Assembly (NCBI GenBank): GCA_948567375.1
Contig: OX419756.1
Coordinates: 30,048,552-30,112,551 of the forward strand
Direction: 5' to 3'
DNA: 64,000 bases
Source of the DNA: Lunularia cruciata
Taxonomy: Eukaryota > Streptophyta > Marchantiopsida > Lunulariales > Lunulariaceae
Within the stretch, counting starts at the first letter, position 1. The number at the start of each line of letters is the position of its first letter. Under the pieces are notes generated by a model that did not search any database, was not told where the DNA came from, and worked only from the letters and a program-made list of their open reading frames with translations. The translations under genes were made by a program, and so were the position numbers. Below, one piece after another: positions 24,014 through 34,883 of the stretch.

Positions 24014-24527
24014 TTTTTTGTTCCGTTACCAAGATCTCTCTAGAAGGCAAGATAATGTTCCATGTACAATTCTATATTAAATAGAAGGAGGCTATGAGAG
24101 CTTACTTAGAGAGAACTTTAGAAGAGGAGAATGTTGAACTTATGTTAGAAACTTGGACCTATTTGTATACCCTATAGTTCATTATGATTTCTTTGAGGTG
24201 ATTTTGTATATCTTGTACATATGAGAGGATTTGGAGAGATTGTGTGAGGTGGATTGTAAATTTTAGGGATTATAGTGATTTTGGGCAAAATCTCAAGTTT
24301 GATATCTGGAAGTGAAATTTCAACATATGAAAGCTTGGGTTATCCTTCAGTTATCACACTTGAAATTATTATGAGAGCTATTATGCACACTAAGCTAGAA
24401 TTTTTGAAAGTATATAGGGTAAATTATTCCCGCAATTCCATGCTTTGGAAAATTGTATAGAGTCTATCATTTCTTCAATGTTCAGTGGATTGTTGTGAAA
24501 GTTTTTGAGAAGATTTAGTGCATTATA

Positions 24528-24606
24528 TAAACCCACCCCCTCACTTTAAAAACTCATAACTTCTTGTGTAGGGAGTTATGAGTTTTTAAATTGAGGGGGG
24601 TGGTTT
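24528..24606. repeat. Long imperfect inverted repeat in the 1E leader
   Basis: Left arm 24528-24561 (contains TTAAAAACTCATAAC) pairs with right arm 24573-24606 (GTTATGAGTTTTTAA...GGGGGGTGGTTTT) around a loop of about 11 bases. Other family 1 copies have only the right arm (for example 39908-39945), so the left arm is a local inverted copy created in this fragment. Confidence 0.85.
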
Positions 24607-24865
24607 TCAGACCAAATTTGAAATATGTATGCTGAATAGAAAGGTGCATAGACCAAATGACTCAATGAAAAGATCTAAAATTTTGCGAGAAGGGATGCCT
24701 TAGAGTTGTGGTAAAATGCAAAATTTCAAAGGACTATGGCATACCATTTGAGAGATTTGAGTGACATTGTGAGGAAGGGTCAATTTTGTAGAGTTTATAT
24801 CTCATGCATGAGGAGTGTGAGAGCAACAAAAAGCATATTTGAGTGTTTAGACTCATCTTGTGAAC

Positions 24866-25282
24866 ATGGAGGGTCACCAAGGGTGGAAATTGAGGCTATG
24901 CAAGGTTCCCCAAGGGTTTGAGGTGATTTTTGCGGTGGATTTGAGGAAAAGGGAATTTAGAATAGAATTTGAAAAGAGTGTTGAGAGGATCCAAAAACCT
25001 ACACCACTTGGAGGAAAGGGTAAAGCTAAGTGCTTTCTATGTGGAGAGAAGGAACATAAGGCGAGTTCATGTCCATCAACTTTTGAGAGCAAGAGATTGA
25101 GGGAAAGGAGAGGCTTACTTGACTTGGGTTTGCATGTTGGACCTTCTTCACCAAGATTGAGAGGGAGAAGATCTAAGACCAAGGAGTTGTGTGAGGTTTG
25201 TGGAGTGGAAGGACTTCCAAAAGGACATGAGTGTAGTGGAGTAAAAGCACTTTTGGAGACATTGGTGAAGGATCTTGGATAG
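24866..25282 (+). CDS. Upstream zinc-knuckle ORF of family 1 (leader ORF 2)
   Basis: The ATG-started frame precedes gag in the leader. After a basic N-terminus (MEGHQGWKLRLCKVPQGF) it has a canonical zinc knuckle CFLCGEKEHKASSC (CX2CX4HX4C, about 25030-25071) and then a second cluster CEVCGVEGLPKGHEC (about 25190-25235). The gag of the same family has its own separate knuckle (41750-41791 in 1B), so this is an additional nucleic-acid-binding candidate, not part of gag. A TAG ends it slightly earlier than in 1B and 1C, whose frames run about 22 residues further. Ogre/Tat-type elements also carry an extra ORF before gag, but I cannot show homology. Its role is unknown. Confidence 0.6.
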   Translation: MEGHQGWKLRLCKVPQGFEVIFAVDLRKREFRIEFEKSVERIQKPTPLGGKGKAKCFLCGEKEHKASSCPSTFESKRLRERRGLLDLGLHVGPSSPRLRGRRSKTKELCEVCGVEGLPKGHECSGVKALLETLVKDLG

Positions 25283-25910
25283 AGTCTTAGTACATCTACA
25301 AAATTACTACCACTTTCATTAGCTAGTTCTCAAGATTAGTATTGGAGATAATCTTTCAACTTATGGATAAACTATCCATGAGAGTTTGATTTATATGCAC
25401 TCTAGGATTTGAGATTGCTATAGAAATCTTGGATCAACCTGAAATTTTTGTGTTCCCAAGGGTGGATTACTCTCAAATTGTGTTAGTCATGTATATAATC
25501 TATTAGTTATAGAGTGAGAAAAGAAAAGAGAAAAAGAATTGAGAGAAAAGAAAGAAAGGTTTGTGGAGTGGAAGGACTTCCAAAAGGACATGAGTATAGT
25601 GGAGTAAAAGCACTTTTGGAGAGATTAGTGAAGGATCTTGGATAGAGTCTTAGTACAGCTACAAAAATACTACCACTTTCATCAGCTAGTTCTCAAGATT
25701 AGTATTGGAGATAATCTTTCAACTTATGGATAAACTATCCATGAGAGTTTGATTTATATGCACTCTAGGATTTGAGATTTCTATAGAAATCTTGGATCAA
25801 CCTGAAATTTTTGTGTTCCCTAGGGTGGATTACTCTCAAATTGTGTAAGTAATGTATATACTCTATTAGTTATAGAGTGAGAGAAAAGAAAAGAGAAAAA
25901 GAATTGAGAG
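25195..25910 (+). repeat. 363-bp tandem duplication in fragment 1E
   Basis: The segment starting GGTTTGTGGAGTGGAAGG at 25195 recurs at 25558 with few changes, covering the end of the zinc-knuckle ORF and the spacer up to just before gag. Other family 1 copies have one copy (for example about 40527-40890). The AAAGAAAAGAGAAAAAG-type purine runs at the junction may have promoted slippage. Confidence 0.9.
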
Positions 25911-25924
25911 AATGAGAGGTTAAG

Positions 25925-26564
25925 ATGGGGAAACTTTTAGTTTTCTTTGGCAAGAGTGGAGAAGATGTGGAGGTCTTTGTGAGAGACTTCAAGAGAGCTT
26001 GCCTAAAAATCAATGAGAGGAGGAAGAATGCGTGGACTTCATTATTACCAAATTTCTATGAGGATGCAACACTTACATGGCATGAGTCAAAATACAAAAA
26101 GAGAGAGAGGAGAGATGGGAGAAGAGTCTTGGGAGAGTTTGACTTCAACACCCATTGAGAACTTTCTTCCAAATGAGAGTTATGAGAGATTGATAAGTGA
26201 GGTTACCTTTCTCAAGCAAGGAGATGGAGAGAAAGTGAGAGACTATGTGGAAAGAGTGGAAACTTTAGAGTCCAGATTTTGCATAGTGTTGAGGAACGGT
26301 GGGGATGATGTGGAGACTACTATGATTGGCATAAAAGCTATGCTCACCAAGAATTTTGTGGGAGAGTTGAGACCAAAAATCAAAAACAAGGTGAGATATG
26401 AGAAACCTTCTTACAAGGTTGAAGCTATCAAGATCACAATTTGTATGGGGGAGAGTTTGGAAGGAGATGAGAGTGATTTGGTGAGGAAGGAGGTTGTGCA
26501 TCCTCCTCAAGGCTACAAGTATGGTGAAGCTTTTGATACTTTGGTAGCAAGGGTTGCACCATAA
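25925..26564 (+). pseudogene. gag of fragment 1E
   Basis: The ATG-started N-terminus MGKLLVFFGKSGEDVEVFVR matches 1B and 1C. After about 75 residues an extra base shifts the frame (DGRRVLGEFD), and the matching capsid-like part continues in the other frame: NFLPNESYERLISEVTFLKQ and IGIKAMLTKNFVGELRPK, to HPPQGYKYGEAFDTLVARVAP, where a stop occurs at about 26562. The sequence ends before the zinc knuckle because of the junction with 2B near 26616. It would encode no functional Gag. Confidence 0.8.
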
Positions 26565-26739
26565 GTAGTACTTGCTCCAATTCTTGCACCTCCACCAAAG
26601 GATCCACTTCAAACCATGTGGATACAAAAACAAAGGATTTGGCCTTTGGATACAAAAACAAAGCCTTCAATTTTTTTGGTAGACATCAGATCCAAAGTAA
26701 AGGACTGATAAAAGCCAAGGTGGGCAAACCCAAAGAACC

Positions 26740-29148
26740 TTGGGCCAAGACCACAGTACTCTAGTCACCATTTTGAAGCACCATGAAGTCCAACTCAAAC
26801 AAGGAGAGACTTTGAACCCGAAGACAAAGGCAAAGGCAAAGTTGGAAGGAGTACCCCAATACAAGATTGTAGCGGATTTGGCATCCATGAGTGTGAATGT
26901 CACATTCAAACAAATGTGGGAAGACAATAAGCTGTACAAGAAACAGCTAAGTTCAGCCCCCAAGAAAGTATAGGCGATATCCAAAAAAGACCTGCCAACC
27001 ATTTATCATATTGAACAAGAGGATTGGAGATCTCCAAAAGTTGATGTAGAGATTACAAGGTGCATGATAACATTGATACCCATTGATTTGGGTTCTGGTG
27101 TTAATGTCATGACCAAAGATACCACAAATTGGTGGGGTACCATACGTTTGAGCCAACACCTTGAGTTTTGCAATATGTTGACCAAACCAGGAGATGGCCT
27201 TTGGGTATGTTGTCAAACATAATGACGATCATTGGAAGGGTACCCTTTAAATTGAATTACATTGTGTTGAGGCCAGTGACCAAAATTGGCTACCTCTGTT
27301 GATCAAAAGACCCTAGTTGTATAGTGCTCAAGTTGTGGTGGATTGGGACCAGCAAAAGTTATGATTCAAGGACATTTTGTCCAATGACCAGAAGCTAGTG
27401 ATGGTAAGTTGGACTAAGGTTCCCCATCTCAAGGAGACAACTTTGTCAAAAGAGAAAGATGAATCCAAAGATTCATCATCTTCATCTTCAGATGACTATG
27501 AAGATGAAGTCCAAGTCAATTACTTGGAATGCCACGAGGTGGATGAAGAAGATGAAGATCCAGACGACATTGCCTCAAGTGAACACAATTTGGAGGAAGG
27601 AGGTTTGACTATAGTTCAACTTGGGTTAAGCTGAGTTGGTCACGTTGAGGGAGTCATTAACCCCGATGACTGTCAAGGAGTTGTCTTGACTGAAGGAAAA
27701 ATTTAAAAGATTTCAAAGAAAATCACTTTGGAGGAGTTGGTAGGATATACAACCTTGTTAATAGAGTACCAGGACGTATTCACTTGGTCTATTGATCAAC
27801 TGCTAGGTATTCCACAAGAATTTGGAGAACATTGGATTGATCTGGTTGAAGGTGCAATTCTAGTTTGGCAAAGGCAATACCGCCTAAACTCATTAGTACT
27901 CATTATTAGTGAAAAATAAAATTGATAAGTATTTAAGGGCCGGAATAATCTTTCCCGTCTTAAGCAATGAGTGGGTTTCCCCCATCATCATTGTCCCAAA
28001 GAAGAAGAAAAGGAAGATTTGAGTGTGTCAAGATTTCTGCAAGTTGAATGCAGTCACAAGGAAGGATCATCATCCCTTGCCTTTCACGGATATAATTTTG
28101 GACCAAGTAGCTGCTCATCCTTGTTAGAGTTTTCTCAATGGATTTTCAAGGTATAATCAAGTATCCATTAGAAAAGAGGACAAGGACAAAACTACATTCA
28201 CTACTGATTGGGGAACTTTTACTTACAATCAAATGCTCTTTGGGTTGTGTAATGCTCCCACTACTTTCCAGCGGATGATGAATGCAATATTCTAAGATTT
28301 TTTGCACAAATTTGTGGAAGTCTTCAACAATGAGTTTTGTGTGTTTGGGCAAAGAGAAGTACATTTGGATTACATTTGCAAAACTTTTGAAAGGTGTCTT
28401 TTTGTTGGTTTTTCATTACACCTACAGAAATGCTTCTTTGCAATGAAGGAAGGAAAAATTTTGGTGCATTGGGTCTCAAGCCAAGGTATTGAGGTTGATG
28501 TCAAGATGGTGAAAGTCATCTTAGCTTTGGAATCCCCTAAAAAAATTTGGGAGTTGAGAGCCTTCTTGGGACATGTCAAATACTACAGATGCTTTGTATC
28601 AAACTACATGGTGCTTGTTGCACCTCTCATAAAGCTTTTGAAGAAGACTGAAGAGTATTTGTGGGAAGCAAAACAAGAAGAAGCTTTCCAAGTATTGAAA
28701 AGGAAACTAGTTGAACCCCAATTATGAGGGCCCCAAATTAGGATGTCCCTTTCATGTGTATGTGGATACTTCATCCATGGAAATCGGCATTGTCTTAAGT
28801 CAGAAGGATGAGAAGAAGAAGGACTACCCAATTTATTATGCCAACCGACAGCTTTCAATTTCAGAAAATAATTATTCAATGATTGAAAGAGAACCACTGC
28901 AAATGGTATACGCCTGCAATAAGTTTCACCACTATTTGTTGGGATACAAGTTTGTCTTCTATGTTGACCATTCCAGGTTGCAACATTTGGTCAAGAAGGC
29001 AGATTTGTCTGGGCGCATTGCAAGATGGATCTTGTTGTTACAAGAGTTCACATACACTGTACAAGTAAGGAAGGGAGCTTTGCATTTGAATGTGGATGTC
29101 CTATCCAGGTTGGAAACTCAAGACCAAGACTTGGAAGTCAATGATTGA
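26740..29148 (+). pseudogene. Protease, RT and RNase H of element 2B
   Basis: Blocks in order are NVTFKQMWEDNKLYKKQL (about 26895-26950), the protease block IPIDLGSGVNVMTKDT (about 27075-27125, DSG changed to DLG), the acidic linker SSSSSSDDYEDEVQVNYLE (about 27470-27530) and the RT N-terminus DLVEGAILVWQRQYRLN (about 27838). The catalytic position reads FNNEFCVFGQ (28323-28352), where functional copies have FIDD, so both catalytic aspartates are lost. RNase H lies in 28711-29148, with VYVDTSSMEIGIVLSQKDEK and FYVDHSRLQHLVKKADLS. Stops and shifts occur at about 26946, 27632, 27919 and 28724. Confidence 0.82.
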
Positions 29149-29149
29149 T

Positions 29150-30498
29150 TTCTTGATGAATAGTTATACTATTTAATGGCAATGTAAAGTACAAGGTATG
29201 CGGTAGAATATCATTATTTACAGACTTGACATTGTTTGGAGGAGCGGGACACAGAGCAAAGGGCAGTCTTCCTCAAGAAGATGGGACCGTACTAGCTAAA
29301 ACACAACATTTTATTTAAGATGGAAAAAGATGAAGTACTTTGGAGATGCTGGGAGGCATACAAAGTTGGAGGAGTAATTGAGTCCTCACACTGTGAAGCA
29401 TTGGAAGGACACTATGCCCTAAAGAATATTGTAAAGAAAATTTTTTCATCAGGGTATTGGTGGCTTACAATGTATAAGGATACTCACACTTACATATGAA
29501 GTTGTGATGCGTGTCAATAAACATGAAAGCCGATGGCTACTTCCTAGTGGCCTTTGAGACCAATTTTTCCATTGACTCCATTTGAGAAAGGGGTATTGAT
29601 TTTGTAGGTCCAATTCAATTGATGACCTGATTCACAAGGAAGAGATACATCTTTGTGTGCACTAATTATGCTACCAAGATGGTGGAAGCCGAGGCAACTC
29701 AAAGAGGTGATGTGGAAATAGCTGCCGAATTTTTCTTCCAAAAGATCATTTTGCATTATGGATGTCCTTTGGAATTGGTCATTGATTGAAGAAATCTTTT
29801 CTTGAACTTCATGGTGGAAGCATTCACCATGTACTTCCAAATTAAACATTGGAAGATGACTCCCTATAATCCAAAAGAAAATGGACTTACAGAGAAGGCC
29901 AATGGATTGTTATGTAAAATTTTGAATAAGGTGACAATCAATTATGCCTACAATTGGGACACAAAGTTACTTTCAACTTTGTGTGCATACAAAACAACTG
30001 AGAAGATTACAACCAAACAAACTCCATATTTCCTAACATACGGATTGCATCCCATACTACCAATTGAATTTGAAGTACCATCATATTGGATTCTTTGCGA
30101 GGAACAATTGTTGGAGGAAGAAAGCTAGGATCTTTGGATTCGTTAACTGATGTAGTTAGAAGAGAAAAGAGGCAATGCAATGCAAACCACAAAGGAAGTG
30201 CAAGAATAGAGGAAAGTCAAGCACAATAAGCAAATCAAGCCTATTGCTATTCAAGAGGGTGATTTGGTGTTATTATATGTCAATCACCAAATATTTTTTC
30301 CAAGCAAGCTGCATTTAAGGTAGATGGGGCCATACCATGCCATGCACATTTATAACAATGGCTCTATTCAACTTGCAAACATGGAAGGCAATCCTTTTGC
30401 CACTCGAGTCAACAGATGGAGAGCTAGAAAATATTGGACTATGGACCTAGCCTTGTATAAAGAACCTACTATCGGTGTTTGCATGGATGCTCACATTT
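29150..30498 (+). pseudogene. Integrase of element 2B
   Basis: The zinc region is broken but recognisable near 29380-29520 (YKDTHTYI*SCDACQ). The core includes KGIDFVGPIQ-like text near 29588, CTNYATKMVEAEATQRGD (about 29660-29715) and the block NPKENGLTEKANGLLCKIL (about 29870-29930) with the third acidic residue. The C-terminal part has TNKQTPYFLTYGLHPILPIEFE-like text (about 30010-30075) and ends NGSIQLANMEGNPFATRVN...CMDAHI at 30357-30497. No chromodomain follows. Several stops make it inactive. Confidence 0.78.
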
Positions 30499-30511
30499 GA
30501 GGGAGGGAGTA
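30499..30511 (+). other. Polypurine tract of element 2B
   Basis: GAGGGAGGGAGTA directly follows the integrase stop and directly precedes TGTGGTACCCACC. This is where the plus-strand primer and the 3' LTR start are expected. The equivalent in 2C is GAGGAGGGGGTA (36112-36123, minus strand). It marks the LTR start in front of, not behind, the coiled-coil coding region. Confidence 0.7.
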
Positions 30512-32398
30512 TGTGGTACCCACCCTTTTTGTTCTTTTAAGTTTTAAAGAAGAAGTGCATTGGTAAAGCCAAAGGAGTGCTAAATAGGGAAGAAATGTGA
30601 AGAATCGTGTGTTAGGCATAAACCCAAAGTCAACCTAGGGTCAAGTCCAAAGGACTTGGGTTGGACAAGATAAAATACAAAGACGAGGACTTTGTATTGG
30701 GTAGTGCAACCTGATCCAAAGACCGTATAACAAACTTCTTTGGGTTTTGTCAATCAAGAAAGTACACGAGAAGAAAGTGACTACCTCGAGACCAAGATGT
30801 TCTTGAAAGTGACAAGAAACAACTTCACAGAATGAGTGAGTGACGCAGATCAGTGATTGAAGAATGACCAATCATCAAAGGACTATAAAATTGAGATTTC
30901 CATGAGGAAGCACTACAATGTCTAGATGCTATCTTGTTCTTATTGAAAGTCAACTCAAGGGAATACAAATTTAGAATACAAAAGGGGAGTGGGTTAGAAT
31001 CTTGGGTACAATCTTTCATAAGTGGAGAGTGAGGAAACACACAATGGCCCCAAAAGTGAGTAAGCAGAGTGCTATGAGGGGTCTTGCAATGAGCAGATTG
31101 GATGTATTGGCAAGGATCAAGGTCTTATCAAGACTTCACATCACTTTTTTGGCTGGAACTAGAATTTTAGCTTTCTAGGTTTCATGGCAAAGATTGCCAT
31201 GAGTGATTGCAAACATGGGCCTAGGTACAAAGGCAAGAGAGGAAATCTGGCTTAATGGACTGAGTCGGATTGGAGATTAGTCTTGTGTAGGGAAGCATGA
31301 GAGGTAGGAGGTTCCACCTTCTATTGGGAGTGTGATGCATCAGAAGAAACTATCAAGGTTAGGAATTCCTTTAGTCAACCACGCACAAAGAATGGGTATA
31401 AGGTAGATAGTTATAGAGACCCAATGCAAAGAGGGAATGTGAGCATGATGATTTTGATGTTCAAGCTAGAGTGAACCAACCACCTATGTCACAATGCAGC
31501 AGGCAATATTCTTTCATCAGATGTTTGCAAGAGAAGTGGTGGATTGGGTAAAATGTCTACACCTGTTGGTGGGGTAGATAATTATAGGTAAGAGAATGGA
31601 TATACAACTACACTACTTTGTACCCTTTTCAACTCACTTCTACTTTGGGCTGAAACTGCTGACTTTGGAGGAGAGAAGTAGAATGTGGTCTCACTTTCAT
31701 CCAGATTTGCTCAAAGAAGCGGATGCGGATGAATGATATGACCTGGAACGGGTTTGCAAAGGAGATGAGTATTGCATGAAGAGTGGAAAAGAGAAGATAG
31801 TAGCAGTGGATATCCACATGCCCAAAAACCAAAGTAGACTCATAGGAAAAATGGCATCAATACAGCCACAAAAGATGCAAAAGCCTAAAGCTAATGTTGG
31901 TGAAAGTGAAAGAATCAACTCCAAAGGAGGAATCAGAAGGAGAAACCAAGTCAAAGGGAGAAGCTTTAGGTGGAGAAGAAGAGTTCAAACTATGAAGTGA
32001 GGAATAGAGTAGTGGCGGTAAAATGAGAAGCTGAAGTTCAGCAAACAAGAGGAAGAGTTGTGGAAGACAAGTCCGGAAATGTCCATAGTCCAGCGGGACC
32101 ATGAGAAAGAAGGAGGTGTCTTAGTATGTCCAAGAAGTGCAAGATGATAGAGAAGTGATCAAGTCATTGCAGTTGGACCAAGTAAGCTTACCACCAAGAC
32201 GGAGGAGAGCTTGGATGAAGAAACTTTGAAGATACAAAGATCACGTCTATAGGGTAAAGCGCCAATGGAGGAGTTACCTATTGAAGGAAAAGATGGCAAA
32301 GCCAATGATGGGTGGTGTGATGGAGTGGAGTATCTATCAAAGTTAGTGTGTCCCTTGTTGGTGTTTTTGCAACAAAAAGAGGCATCCATGGTGAGTAC
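30512..32398 (+). repeat. 3' LTR of element 2B, right part missing
   Basis: It starts TGTGGTACCCACC and contains the decayed N-terminal domain of the LTR gene (KVSKQSAMRGLAMSRLDVL near 31055-31110, then QQAIFFHQMFAREVVDWVKC near 31498-31560). The acidic linker and the EYLSKLVCPLLVFLQQ block (about 32327-32375) follow. It ends where the reversed terminus of 2C begins (TGTGACAACCC at 32399), so 2C interrupts it or replaces its right part. Confidence 0.65.
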
Positions 32399-33191
32399 TG
32401 TGACAACCCGCAAATATCACTTTTGCGGTAATCAGGTAAGTAAAGTTTGTTCCCGTAGAGATATGAATCAAAATTGGTCAAATATGAAGCAAAGTAGCAA
32501 TTTAGTTCCTCTTGGGTTCTTCTTTAATCTCTCAGGTAGCAACTACATCAGAAGAGAGTAACAAGTTCACAATCTTGACAACTTGTCACAAATGCACACT
32601 CCCATAATCACAACATTGCAAATTCTGTCCAAACAAATCTTGATTGTGATGATTCAAATTCTCCCAAAGACGGCACTTCATTGAAAAAAGACTTTGCCTC
32701 AGAATTGTGTTTCACCCCTCCACTAATGGCACAACTTCCTTGATTGAAATTGCTTCACATCAGCAGTTCACTGCACTCACAAATGCAGAATACTACCAGC
32801 ACTACAATTCCTCTTAGATCTGTCAAGGCATTGCTCTGATTGCACTTCACTCAAGATTAAACACACAGAATGAAGATCAAGGCTACGGAATCCAACATCC
32901 AACAAGCACACTAACTTGCACTTTGAATTTCTCCACACACTCACAAACTCATACACAAAGTTGACACTCGGAATTAAGCTCAAGCGACGAGCATTGAAAT
33001 CAACACTTTGCTTTACCTATCTTTAGAAATATGAATACTAAACAACATAATACTGCGAATGCCACCCTTAAACAGTGAAGCAAATGACAATTATTAACAA
33101 AAATTCAGTTCTATAACAACTCTTCCTACCTAGAGATCCAAACTGATAATGCAACTGTTCATATTTGCCTCTTCAGATCTCAAATTTGTTA

Positions 33192-34073
33192 CTACTCCAA
33201 TCCAACCTCGACTTTGGCATTCAAACCCAATGATCCTACTATAAATTCACCATCCTCAGGTCTATCTAATCCTACTCTTAACTCTTTTATTTCTATAATT
33301 TCTTCACTACAAACTACAATTGAGGTCATGGGTAACTCTTCTATCTCTTTATCTCTTAACCCACTCTTCTTTAATGTGTCAAATAACAAGTCCAAAGACA
33401 CCTGAATTCTTACTTCTGCAACATTGGGTCTTTGTACTTCTTGTACCTCACTACAAAGTTTAGCTAAATCCGTTCTAACAAGATCTAGTCTGAAACACAC
33501 ATTGTCTCCTAGCTCTAACATCTTCCTATCTACACAATCCCATAGACGAATTAATAAATTATTCAATTCCATATCCTTTGCTTTCCTCTTGCGTGTCTCT
33601 TGCACTAATAACCTCAGCTCATGCAATTTTGCTTCTTTGAGTCTACCTTCAACTTCCGTGCTTAGCATTGCCTTGATTTCATTGACAACTCCTTCTACCT
33701 CATCAGCTTCTCCTTCAACTATAAGCTTCTCCTTCTTCCTTTCTTCCTCCAATTCAATGCAATACATCTGGAGGTTGGCCTTCAATGCCTCCTTCTCCCT
33801 TTGATTCATAAGGATTTGCTCCTCTGCCTCATGCATCAACCCTTGCAAATGATCTTCTTCTCTACTACGCTCCGCTAACTCTTGTTGCCAGGCTTGATCT
33901 TTCTCCACTGCTTTCTTCTTGAGACTCTTTAACTCTTGCTCCATCAATGCGGTACTTGCTTTGGAGTGAATTAACTCTTCATGCGCATCTGAAATTTCCC
34001 CTTTCAACACTGCAACCAACGCATTCATCTCCTTTGCCTCCTCACAACTCTTGACTAACTCCTCCCTTGTCAT
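33192..34073 (-). CDS. LTR-encoded coiled-coil protein, C-terminal part (293 residues, open)
   Basis: This is the longest open frame of the family 2 LTR gene. Residues about 1-180 are Glu/Lys/Leu-rich with heptad-like spacing (EELVKSCEEAKEMNALV, QRKEKEALKANLQ-type text), a predicted long coiled coil. Residues about 180-230 hold LLIRLWDCVDRKMLELGDN. The C-terminus has SLDLLFDTLKKSGLRDKEIEE and an acidic tail. There is no membrane segment, signal peptide, zinc motif or catalytic triad, so I do not call it an envelope or enzyme. Related text occurs in 2A (both LTRs), 2B and 2D. It probably joined an upstream acidic linker and N-terminal domain (34570-35597). The frame is uninterrupted, although much of this element's pol is broken. 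Confidence 0.65.
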   Translation of the reverse strand: MTREELVKSCEEAKEMNALVAVLKGEISDAHEELIHSKASTALMEQELKSLKKKAVEKDQAWQQELAERSREEDHLQGLMHEAEEQILMNQREKEALKANLQMYCIELEEERKKEKLIVEGEADEVEGVVNEIKAMLSTEVEGRLKEAKLHELRLLVQETRKRKAKDMELNNLLIRLWDCVDRKMLELGDNVCFRLDLVRTDLAKLCSEVQEVQRPNVAEVRIQVSLDLLFDTLKKSGLRDKEIEELPMTSIVVCSEEIIEIKELRVGLDRPEDGEFIVGSLGLNAKVEVGLE

Positions 34074-34569
34074 CTCAAAGTGCTTACTCCAAAAACCTCC
34101 TCAACCCCAAGTTCCTCGACTTCTATCTCCACCCTTGTCAATTTACTTTACAATAACAAGGTTTCCGCACTCCAAGCTGCTAATTCATACGGCAGCTCGA
34201 GATTGGCACTCACCATCTCCATCTTCTTCTCCTGTTACAACATCAAGAGCAAACAAACTACTTTAGACAAATAGTCCACTCCTTTGCACTTGCGCCCTTG
34301 GCTCAGCCTTTGGGTTCCGACCACTCTACTTTGTGCACCTTGTCCCAAAGTTGTGATCTTTGTACCTTCAAAGTTTCTTCCTTTGAACTTTCTCCACCTT
34401 CAAAAGTAACTTTACTAGGCTCCGCTTAAGCTACTGGCATTTCATTCCTACACTTGGCAGGCCAGGGTTGTGCCACGACTTGCTCTACCTTCTTCTTCTC
34501 ACTTCCTTGTTGAACCATGGAAACCTTGGGACTTGGCTTTCCTGCCTTGGTCATTGGCTGTTGCATTTG

Positions 34570-34773
34570 CTATACTTCCGCTTTGCCTTCACTTCCATTG
34601 CTCAATTCTTCACTTCTTAGCGTGAACTCCTCTTCTTCTCCCGACATTTCTTCCTTTGATCTAGTTACTCCTTCCGACTCTCTTTTGCTTCCGGCGTGGC
34701 TTTCTTCATCTTCACTACCACCGCCATTGGGTTCAACTTTTGAACTTTCAGGGGCTAGACTATTGCAACACAA
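34570..34773 (-). CDS. LTR-encoded protein, acidic linker segment (2C copy)
   Basis: A Ser/Glu-rich segment (PNGGGSEDEESHAGSKRESE, then EEEEFTLRSEELSNGSEGKAEV) lies between the N-terminal domain and the coiled coil. The same wording occurs in 2D (MSSGSEGKAEV at 56428) and 2A (VELTLQSEESSVDSEGEA at 10230). It is low-complexity and probably disordered. It is shifted relative to the flanking frames, so the ancestral protein is broken here. Confidence 0.5.
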   Translation of the reverse strand: MCCNSLAPESSKVEPNGGGSEDEESHAGSKRESEGVTRSKEEMSGEEEEFTLRSEELSNGSEGKAEV

Positions 34774-34883
34774 CTCTCAGGTTTGGCTCTCTTTCTAGCT
34801 CTGGGAAGGTTAATTGCTACAATTATCTCCTTTCCACTCTTCTTGTAGTATTCATCCCCATCTCACACTCTCTCCATATAATA

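Larger units (their letters stand above)
23576..26616 (+). mobile_element. Fragment 1E: family 1 LTR part, leader ORFs and gag
   Basis: It starts in the middle of a family 1 LTR (CTTGGGCCCGCAAGCC) immediately after the 2A LTR end, continues through the LTR end (24013), leader, upstream zinc-knuckle ORF and gag, and stops in the gag linker near 26616, where family 2 sequence (2B) begins with no LTR. Protease and pol are absent. Both ends are breakpoints rather than LTR termini, so it is a deletion remnant. It carries two local rearrangements, a hairpin at 24528-24606 and a 363-bp tandem duplication. Confidence 0.8.
26617..32398 (+). mobile_element. Element 2B: 3' half of a family 2 retrotransposon
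   Basis: It starts inside the gag-protease linker (matching 2D from about 60820), then has protease, RT, RNase H, integrase, a polypurine tract (30499-30511) and a 3' LTR (30512-32398) that is cut off by the end of reverse-strand element 2C. There is no 5' LTR or gag. All enzyme frames are broken; the RT active site and the protease DSG motif are both mutated. It supplies the clearest junction integrase stop, polypurine tract, TGTGGTACCCACC. Confidence 0.8.
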
